A stretch of DNA of 9,272 nt from the NCBI GenBank assembly GCA_002700485.1, contig PADU01000015.1:38296-47567 (forward strand). Direction: 5' to 3'. Made by a program: the position numbers and the translations under genes. The DNA is from SAR116 cluster bacterium. GTDB taxonomy: Bacteria > Pseudomonadota > Alphaproteobacteria > Puniceispirillales > Puniceispirillaceae. Under the pieces are notes generated by a model that worked only from the letters and a program-made list of their open reading frames with translations, did no database searches and had not been told where the DNA came from. Each line of letters begins with the position of its first letter. Positions within the stretch are counted from its first letter, which is position 1. Positions 1 through 7,345 of this stretch are shown one piece after another.

Positions 1-12
1 TCTCCCTTACTC

Positions 13-1401
13 TTAATTTAAAGATGTTGTTGCTTGCTTCAAAAAGACAATCAAATCCTGCCTGTCTGCTTCGTTTTTCATTCGCTGTATGGGCATTTTA
101 GTGCCTGGTGTGACCACATCCGGTCCGTCTGTAAACAACCTGTGAATGGTCTCTTCACTCCAGATAATATCTGAGTCCAAAAGTGCTTTGGAATATTTGT
201 AGCCAGGCAAGGTACCTGCCTCACGACCAAAAATATTATATAATGTTGGACCGGCTCTTTTTGCTCCATCCTCGACAAGCGTATGGCAAACTGAACATTT
301 TCTTGCAAACTGCCGTTCACCATTACTGATTTCAGAGGTTAATTTAAACCTGCGTGTTGGACCAGGTGTATCAAGAATTTCAGGCGGAAAATCATGAATT
401 TGCCATTTCGTTATGAAATCATCAAGACTAGCGATCATCATATCACCATTATTTGGCATGAACATCACAGACCAAATTGGACCATTTGCTGCGCGGAAAT
501 CACGAAGTAATGTCGTGGTATTCAAATCAATAATCTTAAGTTGCCCCTTGGCGTTACCAAAAGCAATCTGATTGGCGGTGGAGTTTAGGCCAACCGATAG
601 AACTGGCACCCGGTCTTCACCCATTCGCAAATATTCAGTTCCTGTATTTAGCGCGGCCAAGACCATCGCCCCGTCAGTTGAGCCATAGGCCAAAATATTT
701 CGTTCCTCATCCACTAACATTACATTCACACCCCAGCCGTTACGGACAATGGAACGTAGATATTCACCATCAGCTACCCGCCAATAGCGTATGTGGCCAT
801 CATTGCCAGCACTAAAAAGGTGTTTGCCATCAGCGCTAAACTGGACATCATTTACTGGTCCGTCATGTCCACGAAACGATATTGGAATTTGCTCTAAGCG
901 ATTACGGGCTAGAGCCATGTCCCAAAGGCCTACAATGCCATCCCAACTCGCAGATACAAGATATCTACCATCAGCAGAAAAGGCAAAATCTACAATTTTT
1001 CCATAATGACCTTGCAGCACAAAGGGAGTTGTTTCATCACCCAAGCTGAGGATATCAGCAACTGACCAAAGGAGAATTTGATTGTCATCACCCCCTGTTA
1101 CCAACCAATCTCCATCCGGTGTAAATTGTGCCACATTCACAGCTGCGTCATGTCCTATTAGCGTGGCTTCATCTGCCAGCTCTGGCACAGACCACACAAC
1201 TGCTGAATAGTCAAAGCTGGATGAGACCATCAGGCTGCCATCAGGGGATAAGGTTAGATGTTTCACCGGCCCGCCATGAGCTGTGTACTGTTCGAGCGCG
1301 ACAGCAGTACCAGTCAGTAAACAAAAAAGCCCGCACAAGCTAGCCATAAGCCTAGCTGTCTTCCTGCGGGCGGTTATATTAATGAATGGAAAAATCGTCA
1401 C
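13..1401 (-). CDS. Secreted WD40 beta-propeller fused to a class I cytochrome c
   Basis: The 462-residue product begins with a GTG codon; an in-frame TGA lies three codons upstream, so no earlier start exists. The next ATG (residue 19) would remove the basic stretch ARRKTAR that makes a good n-region for the signal peptide, which ends near residue 35 (TAVA). Residues about 38-335 form roughly seven WD40-type blades, the clearest being GH...LLW at 83-112, GH...LWD at 131-161 and GH...YW at 178-207. Residues about 358-460 are a class I cytochrome c domain with haem site CSVCH (Cys369, Cys372, His373) and a probable axial Met436 in TKMP. The protein should be periplasmic. It lies 71 bp after fdhC behind a stem-loop and is probably co-transcribed. 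The family is known as WD40/cytochrome c fusions, but I know no established function. A role in taking electrons from formate dehydrogenase, or in docking partners, is inference. The domain call is secure. Confidence 0.9.
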   Translation of the reverse strand: MTIFPFINITARRKTARLMASLCGLFCLLTGTAVALEQYTAHGGPVKHLTLSPDGSLMVSSSFDYSAVVWSVPELADEATLIGHDAAVNVAQFTPDGDWLVTGGDDNQILLWSVADILSLGDETTPFVLQGHYGKIVDFAFSADGRYLVSASWDGIVGLWDMALARNRLEQIPISFRGHDGPVNDVQFSADGKHLFSAGNDGHIRYWRVADGEYLRSIVRNGWGVNVMLVDEERNILAYGSTDGAMVLAALNTGTEYLRMGEDRVPVLSVGLNSTANQIAFGNAKGQLKIIDLNTTTLLRDFRAANGPIWSVMFMPNNGDMMIASLDDFITKWQIHDFPPEILDTPGPTRRFKLTSEISNGERQFARKCSVCHTLVEDGAKRAGPTLYNIFGREAGTLPGYKYSKALLDSDIIWSEETIHRLFTDGPDVVTPGTKMPIQRMKNEADRQDLIVFLKQATTSLN

Positions 1402-1420
1402 GCGTGGTCATCCCAAACGT

Positions 1421-1462
1421 CAGGTCCGATATCTGCTGTCTGGCACCAGACCTCCGGACCTG
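1421..1462 (-). promoter_or_regulatory. Two-tier stem-loop in the fdhC / WD40-cytochrome gap
   Basis: An outer perfect 8-bp stem (CAGGTCCG at 1421-1428 with CGGACCTG at 1455-1462) encloses an inner 5-bp hairpin (GTCTG at 1438-1442 with CAGAC at 1447-1451, four-base loop). It begins about 10 bases after the fdhC stop and ends 19 bases before the GTG of the next gene. No T-run follows on the minus strand, so it is not a canonical intrinsic terminator. It could protect the upstream mRNA end, attenuate transcription or tune translation of the cytochrome gene. Pairing is seen directly; function is inferred. Confidence 0.5.
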
Positions 1463-1472
1463 GCCTAATTTT

Positions 1473-2555
1473 CTACTCGGCAGGACTGGCTTTTGCCGTT
1501 TTTGCTGCTGCATCAACTTCCTTTACCCAAAGGCCGTGATGTTCTTTGGCCCAGTTCCTGTCAACCTTACCTGAATTCATGGCATCAAGAGCACCCTCCA
1601 TTCCCACAGAGCCAATATATATGTGTGCTACAATTATCGTCATGAGCACGAGAGATACAATGCCATGCCAAAGTTGGTTCAGTTGCTGTTCCTGAAGAGC
1701 TGTCAAAGCTGTTGGCAAATCAAAGCCAATCATGTTCAAAACTCCAAATGTTTTCGCAAACATAGCAGTCTGAAAAGGGAACAAAAGAGCAATGCCTGAT
1801 AAGGATATTGACAAACCACCCAGCATTACCGCCCAAAAAATAATCTTCTGACCAGCGTTAAATTTTCGGGCAGGAGGATGGACACCTTTTTTAAATAACC
1901 CACCACCAGCTTTCAGCCATTCTACATCCACCTTAGATGGAATATTGTGCTTTACCCAGAGGAAAAAAGACAAAGTCAATCCTGCCATGAAAGCGAATGA
2001 AAGATAATTATGGGCATATTTCCCCGCTATTGAGAAAGCCGTGTAAGCCTCTGGACCTAAGAGTGGTAATAATGTGTAACGTCCATACAGAAGATTGAGC
2101 CCTGTTATCGCCAAAATAACAAATGAGCCAGCCATCAACCAGTGCGCAAATCGATCAATTGTACCGAAACGCTCTATGGTCTTGCCAGATGGTCCTGCAT
2201 CGATAGTTATCCGACCACGCCAGCTGTAAAATCCCGCCAATAAAACTACTATCCCAAGCACGCCAACGGCGCCATATACGGATACAGGCCCATTTCGAAC
2301 AGCTCTCCAATTATCGCCTTCAGACTGAATCATAACAGCGGCCAACTCACCCTTAAGTTGCGTATTGCCACTATTTCCGTTTCTGATAAACCTCCAAAGG
2401 TCAGCGTCAGAATTGAGACCCAAAGCTTGACCAGGGACTTCACCCTTTGATTGAGCGGCTGCTGGGTTAACATTTAAGTTAATAGTTAAGAAAGCCAACA
2501 GCATGGCCAACGTAAAGCCTATTACCTTATTTCCAATTAGATTGCTGGTTAACAT
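1473..2555 (-). CDS. fdhC: Formate dehydrogenase cytochrome b (gamma) subunit
   Basis: The 360-residue inner-membrane dihaem cytochrome b passes electrons from the FdhB iron-sulfur clusters to quinone. An N-terminal hydrophobic segment (about residues 10-34, ending AAAQ) looks like a cleaved signal peptide. It is followed by a polar, presumably periplasmic stretch to about residue 90. Membrane segments lie near 92-111, 137-158, 178-200, 238-260 and 295-316. His138 (RFAHW), His182 (KYAHN), His297 (LWHG) and His311 (VAHIY) sit where the FdnI/FdhC family carries haem ligands. The C-terminal GMEGALDAMNSG segment and following KEHH are typical of the family. It is longer than E. coli FdnI, which lacks the N-terminal extension. 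The ATG is preceded by AGGAG seven bases upstream. It follows the small lipoprotein gene by 36 bp. The identification is strong; assignment of each His to a particular haem is by analogy. Confidence 0.95.
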   Translation of the reverse strand: MLTSNLIGNKVIGFTLAMLLAFLTINLNVNPAAAQSKGEVPGQALGLNSDADLWRFIRNGNSGNTQLKGELAAVMIQSEGDNWRAVRNGPVSVYGAVGVLGIVVLLAGFYSWRGRITIDAGPSGKTIERFGTIDRFAHWLMAGSFVILAITGLNLLYGRYTLLPLLGPEAYTAFSIAGKYAHNYLSFAFMAGLTLSFFLWVKHNIPSKVDVEWLKAGGGLFKKGVHPPARKFNAGQKIIFWAVMLGGLSISLSGIALLFPFQTAMFAKTFGVLNMIGFDLPTALTALQEQQLNQLWHGIVSLVLMTIIVAHIYIGSVGMEGALDAMNSGKVDRNWAKEHHGLWVKEVDAAAKTAKASPAE

Positions 2556-2591
2556 TTCAATGCTCCTATTAGACCAACATTTAACAAAGAG

Positions 2592-2798
2592 TTACGACGA
2601 AAATTGATACCTCGCCCGTGATTGTAACGATTGTAATTGCTCGGGACCCAAGCTTTGGTCTTTAGCCCCCAAATAAGTGCCCTTGTCATATCGCAATACA
2701 CGATCGCGCTCCGATTCCTGACATGCAGTCAACCCAAGCAAAAACAAAAAACTGAAAGGAACATATAAAAAGTACTTTTTCTTTAGTTTTCCTAACAT
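2592..2798 (-). CDS. Small lipoprotein between fdhB and fdhC
   Basis: The 68-residue protein has a basic N-terminus (KLKKK), a hydrophobic core and a lipobox LTAC with Cys26 as the likely lipidated residue, so the mature part is only about 43 residues. The mature sequence is hydrophilic and contains RVLRYDKGTYLG followed by a Gln/Leu-rich short helix. The motif looks like a conserved family rather than random sequence, but I cannot name it. Gln follows the lipidated Cys, which in enterobacteria would favour sorting to the outer membrane; whether that rule holds here is unknown. A GGAG lies 11 bases before the ATG, rather far, so translation may be modest. It sits inside the FDH structural operon, 104 bp after fdhB and 36 bp before fdhC, suggesting a role tied to the membrane-bound enzyme or to the WD40-cytochrome. 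Function is unknown. Confidence 0.8.
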   Translation of the reverse strand: MLGKLKKKYFLYVPFSFLFLLGLTACQESERDRVLRYDKGTYLGAKDQSLGPEQLQSLQSRARYQFSS

Positions 2799-2842
2799 GA
2801 CGCGACCAACTCCAAGGTTGTAAATTAAAATTCTAAATTTAA

Positions 2843-2881
2843 GGGCGGGCCAGTTTTACCTATTGTAAACTGAGCACGCCC
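2843..2881 (-). terminator. Imperfect intergenic stem-loop after fdhB, possible leaky terminator or 3' stabiliser
   Basis: Positions 2881-2865 pair with 2859-2843 around a five-base loop. I count 15 pairs, including a GC-rich base (GGGCG with CGCCC), with one mismatch and one bulged base on each arm. The stem begins 21 bases after the fdhB stop. What follows on the minus strand is AT-rich (TTAAATTTAGAATTTT) but not an uninterrupted T-run, so termination would be partial at best. The reverse strand has a run of six T about seven bases beyond the stem, but no plus-strand gene ends here. The structure may make fdhAB more abundant than the membrane and cytochrome genes. Confidence 0.45.
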
Positions 2882-2902
2882 CTAAACATTTTTTATAAAG
2901 TC

Positions 2903-3496
2903 TTAACCAGACTTTTGCTGATATGCGGTACCCCAGCCCCAAGCGCCGGAGCCAAAGCCTCTCAATACCACACGCTCACGGAAGATGTTTGACACTTGGT
3001 CACCATCACCTGCCAACAGAGCTTTGGTTGAGCACATTTCGGCGCAAACAGGAAGCTTTCCTTCCGCAAGACGGTTTCGTCCGTATTTTTGGAATTCCGC
3101 TTCCGACATGTCGTCTTCCGGTCCACCTGCACAGAATGTACACTTATCCATTTTCCCACGAGAACCATAATTCCCCGCTTGTGGATATTGTGGAGCGCCA
3201 AACGGGCATGCATAGAAGCAGTAACCACAACCGATACAAAGGTCTTTTGAATGGAGAACCACCCCTTGGTCTGTCTGGTAAAAACAATCTACCGGACAAA
3301 CTGCAGTGCAGGGCGCATCAGAACAGTGCATGCAGGCCACAGATATAGATCTCTCACCTGGTGAACCATCCTGAATAGTAACCACCCTTCTGCGGTTAAC
3401 CCCCCATGGTACTTCATGTTCGTTTTTACACGCTGTGACACAGGCGTTACATTCGATACAACGTTCCGCATCACAAAGGAATTTCATACGTGCCAT
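2903..3496 (-). CDS. fdhB: Formate dehydrogenase iron-sulfur (beta) subunit
   Basis: The 197-residue ferredoxin-like subunit carries electrons from FdhA to FdhC. Four cysteine groups are visible: Cys13/16/19/23, Cys55/58/63/67, Cys87/90/93/97 and Cys119/122/151/155. These fit four [4Fe-4S] clusters arranged as in the FdnH/DmsB/HybA family, where the first and last groups supply each other's final ligand. There is no signal peptide, so it is probably exported as a complex with FdhA through the Tat signal of that subunit. Unlike E. coli FdnH there is no C-terminal membrane helix; the protein ends in a Gly/Trp-rich tail (GSGAWGWGT), so membrane attachment must rely on FdhC. The start has GGGAGG six bases upstream, overlapping the fdhA stop codon region. 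The gap to fdhA is 12 bp, consistent with translational coupling. Confidence 0.96.
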   Translation of the reverse strand: MARMKFLCDAERCIECNACVTACKNEHEVPWGVNRRRVVTIQDGSPGERSISVACMHCSDAPCTAVCPVDCFYQTDQGVVLHSKDLCIGCGYCFYACPFGAPQYPQAGNYGSRGKMDKCTFCAGGPEDDMSEAEFQKYGRNRLAEGKLPVCAEMCSTKALLAGDGDQVSNIFRERVVLRGFGSGAWGWGTAYQQKSG

Positions 3497-3508
3497 ATCA
3501 AACCTCCC

Positions 3509-6400
3509 TTAAGCCGGCTCAATGTTACACAGAGAGCATTTAGTCTCTTGCATCTGTGTCACTGAGTCATAGCCATATGTCATTGCTGTATTAGCAGCCT
3601 CACCTAAGACGTAAGGATCTGCGCCATCGGGGTATTTAGACCTTAGGTCTTTGCCCTCGAGATGACCACCGTAGTGGAACGGCAAGAACATAACGCCAGC
3701 CGCAACACGCTCAGTTACCATAGCCATCACCTTAATCCGGGCACCCTCTGGTGTGCTCACCCAAACCATATCACCATCTCTGATACGCTTTGAATTTGCG
3801 TCTCTTGGATTCAACTCGACAAACATGTCTTGCTGAAGCTCAGCCAACCATGGATTTGACCGGGTATTATCGCCGCCACCTACATACTCAACCAATCGGC
3901 CAGAAGTGAGGATGAAAGGATAATTCTTTGAATGGTCAACGTCCTGAATTGACTTATACAAGGTCGGCAAACGGTATGCTTTTCTATCACTATATGTAGG
4001 ATAGTCAGCAACCAGGTCGCGACGATTTGTATAAAGAGGCTCACGATGCAACGGAATTGGGTCTGGGAAAGTCCAAACCTTAACCCTTGCCTTTGCGTTT
4101 CCAAATGGCGCACAACCATGTTTGATTGCAACCCTCTGAATGCCACCAGACAAGTCAGTCTTCCAATTTGTCTTATCGCCAGCAACCTTTTTAATTGCTG
4201 CTTTTTCGTCTGCAGTCAAATCGCCGTCCCAACCCAGCTTTTTAAGCATGGCCATATTGAACTCAGGATAGCCATCCTTGATTTCTGAACCAACAGGATA
4301 TGACCCCTCAGCCAGCAGATTATTGCCTTCATGTTCTACGCCGAAACGGGCACGGAAGCACAGGCCACCTTCTGCAACAGGCTTAGATGTGTCATACAAC
4401 AGAGGAGTGCCGGGATGGCCCATATCTGCTGTACCCCAACATGGCCAAGGCAAGCCGTAGTAGTCACCGTCAGCTGGTCCACCGACAGCTTGCAGAGTTG
4501 TGCGATCAAAGGTGTGTTGGTTCTCCATATGCAGCTTTAACCGCTCAGGAGATTGCCCGGTATAACCGATTGTCCACATTCCTTTGTTAAACTCCCTGGT
4601 AACATCTTCTACCAAAGGCTCTTCACCGTTGACTGTGATGTTCCGGAACATGCGATCAGCAAAGCCAAATTTCTTTGCAAACTTGTACATGATTACATGG
4701 TCAGGCAGAGAGTCAAATGACGGATCGATTACCTTTTCACGCCACTGCAACGAACGATTAGACGCGGTTACCGAACCGTAGGTCTCATACTGAGTCGACG
4801 CTGGCAACAAGTAAACACCATCAGTCCGGTCAGATAGAACCGCTGATACTGTTGGGAACGGATCAATTACTACCATGAGGTCTAACTTTTCCATTGCCTG
4901 CTTCATTTCCAGCTGTCTGGTCTGGGAGTTTGGAGCGTGGCCCCAAAACACCATCGCCCGAACGTTGTCTGGCTGGTCGATGTTCTGTTTGTCTTCAAGC
5001 ACACCGTCAATCCAACGTGAAACAGGAATCCCCTTCAAGTTCATAAGGCTTTTCTCTTTGCCATCAGAACCCTTTAATGTATCGAAACGTCCCTTAATCC
5101 AGTCATAATCTTCGCCCCAAACACGTGACCAGTGCTTCCAAGCTCCTGCTGAAAGACCGTAATAGCCAGGCAGTGAGTGCGAAAGAACACAGAAGTCTGT
5201 TGCGCCCTGCACGTTATCGTGACCGCGGAAGATATTGGCACCGCCACCTGCGGTTCCCATGTTTCCAAGAGCTAGCTGGAGCGCACAATAGGCACGAGTA
5301 TTGTTATTACCATTTGTGTGCTGTGTTCCACCCATACACCAAATAAACGTTCCAGGACGATTATTCGCCATAGTTTGAGCAACACGCTTCAGCTGGGAAC
5401 CAGGCACTCCTGTGACACGTTCGGTCTCTTCAGGAGTCCATTTTTTCACTTCGTCCATGACGTCTTCCATGCCATACACACGCTGACGAATAAACTCTTT
5501 GTCTTCCCAACCGTTCTCGAAGATATGCCACATAATTCCCCAAATCAGACCAACGTCTGATCCAGGGCGGAACCGAACGTATTCATCAGCATGAGCTGCT
5601 GTTCTGGTGAAGCGTGGATCACAAATAATCAAAGGAGCATTATTCTGCTCTTTTGCTTTGAGAATATGAAGCAACGATACTGGATGGGCTTCAGCAGGAT
5701 TTCCCCCGATGACAAATATCGCACGTGAATTGTGGATATCGTTATAGGAGTTTGTCATGGCGCCGTAGCCCCAAGTGTTTGCCACACCTGCAACTGTAGT
5801 TGAATGACAGATACGAGCCTGATGGTCTCCGTTATTAGTTCCCCAATACGCATAGAATTTGCGGAACAGATAAGCCTGCTCGTTGCTGTGTTTCGCAGAA
5901 CCGAGCCAGTACACTGAATCTGGTCCAGACTTTCCACGAATTTCTTCCATTTTGTCGCCAATTTCATTAATGGCTTCGTCCCAACTAATGCGGGACCATT
6001 TTCCGCCAACCAGCTTCATTGGGTACTTCAACCGGCGTTCACCACTGGCGGTCTCGCGAACCGACGCACCCTTCGCGCAATGTGCACCAAGGTTTATTGG
6101 GCTATCCCAGCCTGGCTCTTGGCCAGTCCAAACACCGTTGTTGACCTCAGCTACTACCGAGCACCCTACTGAGCAGTGCGTACACACTGTCTTTTTTATT
6201 TCCGCTGCCCCAGTTGCTGTAACAGCTTGAACTGGTTTAACATTTGCGCCAACTAACGCAGATGCAGCGGCTATTCCGCCAATGGCAAGACCAGAGCCGC
6301 GCAAAAACGCGCGACGATCTACAACCTTTTCGGCTGCCTTGCCAATGAAAGATGATGAGAGGGGGCCATTCGCAACCCCTGACGTCTTCTTCCTGAGCAT
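3509..6400 (-). CDS. fdhA: Formate dehydrogenase catalytic (alpha) subunit, Tat-exported, Cys-ligated Mo/W
   Basis: The 963-residue enzyme oxidises formate to CO2 and feeds two electrons to FdhB. A Tat signal occupies about residues 24-59 (DRRAFLRG, hydrophobic stretch, VQA), so the active site faces the periplasm. Cys73, Cys76, Cys80 and Cys108 bind the proximal [4Fe-4S] cluster. The segment HQARICHS places Cys198 (TGT codon at 5809-5807) at the metal-ligand position, followed by the conserved His199; many homologues, including E. coli FdnG, use selenocysteine there. Molybdopterin oxidoreductase domains fill the middle (GAMTN, GGNPAEAHP), and the dinucleotide-binding domain spans about 826-955 (TSGRLVEY, FHYGGH). 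The extreme C-terminus has a CxxC (Cys955, Cys958) of unknown significance. An AGGAGG lies six bases before the ATG. Whether Mo or W is used cannot be read from sequence. Length and motifs match periplasmic respiratory FDH, not the cytosolic NAD enzyme. Confidence 0.98.
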   Translation of the reverse strand: MLRKKTSGVANGPLSSSFIGKAAEKVVDRRAFLRGSGLAIGGIAAASALVGANVKPVQAVTATGAAEIKKTVCTHCSVGCSVVAEVNNGVWTGQEPGWDSPINLGAHCAKGASVRETASGERRLKYPMKLVGGKWSRISWDEAINEIGDKMEEIRGKSGPDSVYWLGSAKHSNEQAYLFRKFYAYWGTNNGDHQARICHSTTVAGVANTWGYGAMTNSYNDIHNSRAIFVIGGNPAEAHPVSLLHILKAKEQNNAPLIICDPRFTRTAAHADEYVRFRPGSDVGLIWGIMWHIFENGWEDKEFIRQRVYGMEDVMDEVKKWTPEETERVTGVPGSQLKRVAQTMANNRPGTFIWCMGGTQHTNGNNNTRAYCALQLALGNMGTAGGGANIFRGHDNVQGATDFCVLSHSLPGYYGLSAGAWKHWSRVWGEDYDWIKGRFDTLKGSDGKEKSLMNLKGIPVSRWIDGVLEDKQNIDQPDNVRAMVFWGHAPNSQTRQLEMKQAMEKLDLMVVIDPFPTVSAVLSDRTDGVYLLPASTQYETYGSVTASNRSLQWREKVIDPSFDSLPDHVIMYKFAKKFGFADRMFRNITVNGEEPLVEDVTREFNKGMWTIGYTGQSPERLKLHMENQHTFDRTTLQAVGGPADGDYYGLPWPCWGTADMGHPGTPLLYDTSKPVAEGGLCFRARFGVEHEGNNLLAEGSYPVGSEIKDGYPEFNMAMLKKLGWDGDLTADEKAAIKKVAGDKTNWKTDLSGGIQRVAIKHGCAPFGNAKARVKVWTFPDPIPLHREPLYTNRRDLVADYPTYSDRKAYRLPTLYKSIQDVDHSKNYPFILTSGRLVEYVGGGDNTRSNPWLAELQQDMFVELNPRDANSKRIRDGDMVWVSTPEGARIKVMAMVTERVAAGVMFLPFHYGGHLEGKDLRSKYPDGADPYVLGEAANTAMTYGYDSVTQMQETKCSLCNIEPA

Positions 6401-6451
6401 GTCTTCCTCCTAAACTTGGTTAAGACTGATTAAACTTTTTCAAAAATTCGC

Positions 6452-6646
6452 TCAAAACCGAGCTGTTTCGTAAAAAGTCTTTACATGTTCTGTCTCACGG
6501 TAACCGGACCCTGATACAGTCTTCACTTCATCAGCTGTTGCACTATTAGACGCAATAACAGTTCCTGCTGCTGCTGCTCCAAGAGCTGACAGCTTCAGAA
6601 AGTCACGGCGACCAGTTTGCCCAACATCCTGCTTTTTTGTTTCCAT
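6452..6646 (-). CDS. Formate dehydrogenase region TAT target small protein
   Basis: This 64-residue protein carries a twin-arginine motif (TGRRDFLKLS at about residues 11-20), an alanine-rich hydrophobic stretch and a short tail containing GSGYRETEHVKTFYETARF. It matches the small family annotated as 'formate dehydrogenase region TAT target', usually encoded directly upstream of fdhA as here (51 bp gap). I chose the ATG at 6646 because GGAGG lies seven bases upstream and the Tat n-region follows it directly; a longer frame from a TTG at 6694 would add 16 residues and lacks support. It has no cofactor motif. Its function is not established; it may be a small structural partner or help export of the FDH complex. 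Confidence 0.88.
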   Translation of the reverse strand: METKKQDVGQTGRRDFLKLSALGAAAAGTVIASNSATADEVKTVSGSGYRETEHVKTFYETARF

Positions 6647-6721
6647 TGTTTTTCCTCCAACAATGTTGCCTGCTGCCACATTAATTCGTGCCAACGCGGC
6701 TGTTTTGCCCGGGGCCGTTCG

Positions 6722-7345
6722 CTACCCGGACAGCTCCATATCAAAAGACTTGCTTTCGATATCCATGAACGCCTTACCGATTGAACCGACAGGCGCATAA
6801 AAGACAGCGTTCTTCGCTGATTCCAGATCATTAAAAAACAAACCTGCCCAAGGGGATATATGTTTTTTGAAGAATGAGGCCTGTTCGGCCAGTGTAAACG
6901 GGCGATTAAATTGCCCCCTGATGAGACCTGCCATCATATCGCACAAACTAGCGATGTGATCTTCAGGGTCCTTGACCCCGTCTGCACGAGCGATACCAAT
7001 CGCCGCCATGTCTTGACGCAGTTTCGCAAGCGGCTTTTCATTTAGGAACCCTGTCAAATAATAAGAACAATAGGGTAAGAGCTCACCCCGACCGACACCA
7101 ATAAACAAACTCACGTATTCGTTACGCACGCTAGTTGCATCCATCTTTTGAGCCAAATGGGCAAGGGTAGATGAAGCTTGGCCAATAGGTGTGTCATCAC
7201 CCGACAATTCGGTCACTTGCAAAACAACTTCGTCACTAGGCTCAACTCTTAGTAAAGTCGCTAGAAACTCATATAGATTTGCCCGAAGCAAATCCTCTTC
7301 TTGGACACCCGCAGATTTTTCGGCCTTTAACGCATTTTCGCTCAA
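6722..7345 (-). CDS. TorD/DmsD-family chaperone for formate dehydrogenase
   Basis: This 207-residue, probably all-helical cytosolic protein belongs to the redox-enzyme maturation chaperones that bind Tat signals and hold a molybdoenzyme until its cofactor is loaded. Family hallmarks are RANLYEFLATLL near residue 21, LPYCSYYLTGF at about 90-100, LAKLRQDMAAIGIAR at 106-120 and the DPEDH motif at 126-130 (EPxDH in relatives). The likely client is FdhA, three genes on. Translation starts at TTG (7345): an in-frame stop lies seven codons upstream with no ATG or GTG between, and a strong GGGGGAG sits seven bases before the TTG. The preceding gap to the DUF3306 gene is 116 bp, the largest in the cluster, so a separate promoter here is possible, though I see no convincing -10/-35 or sigma-54 element in it. 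Confidence 0.92.
   Translation of the reverse strand: MSENALKAEKSAGVQEEDLLRANLYEFLATLLRVEPSDEVVLQVTELSGDDTPIGQASSTLAHLAQKMDATSVRNEYVSLFIGVGRGELLPYCSYYLTGFLNEKPLAKLRQDMAAIGIARADGVKDPEDHIASLCDMMAGLIRGQFNRPFTLAEQASFFKKHISPWAGLFFNDLESAKNAVFYAPVGSIGKAFMDIESKSFDMELSG

Noticed and set aside
2923..3348. Plus-strand open frame of 141 codons antisense to fdhB
   Set aside because: The opposite strand encodes an unmistakable four-cluster FdhB; the antisense translation has no recognisable domain and no good ribosome site was seen.
5883..6230. Plus-strand open frame of 115 codons antisense to fdhA
   Set aside because: It overlaps the conserved N-terminal part of FdhA entirely and has no family resemblance.
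6647..6694. Sixteen-codon N-terminal extension of the small Tat protein from a TTG
   Set aside because: The internal ATG at 6646 has an ideal GGAGG and leaves a normal Tat n-region; the extension covers that ribosome site.
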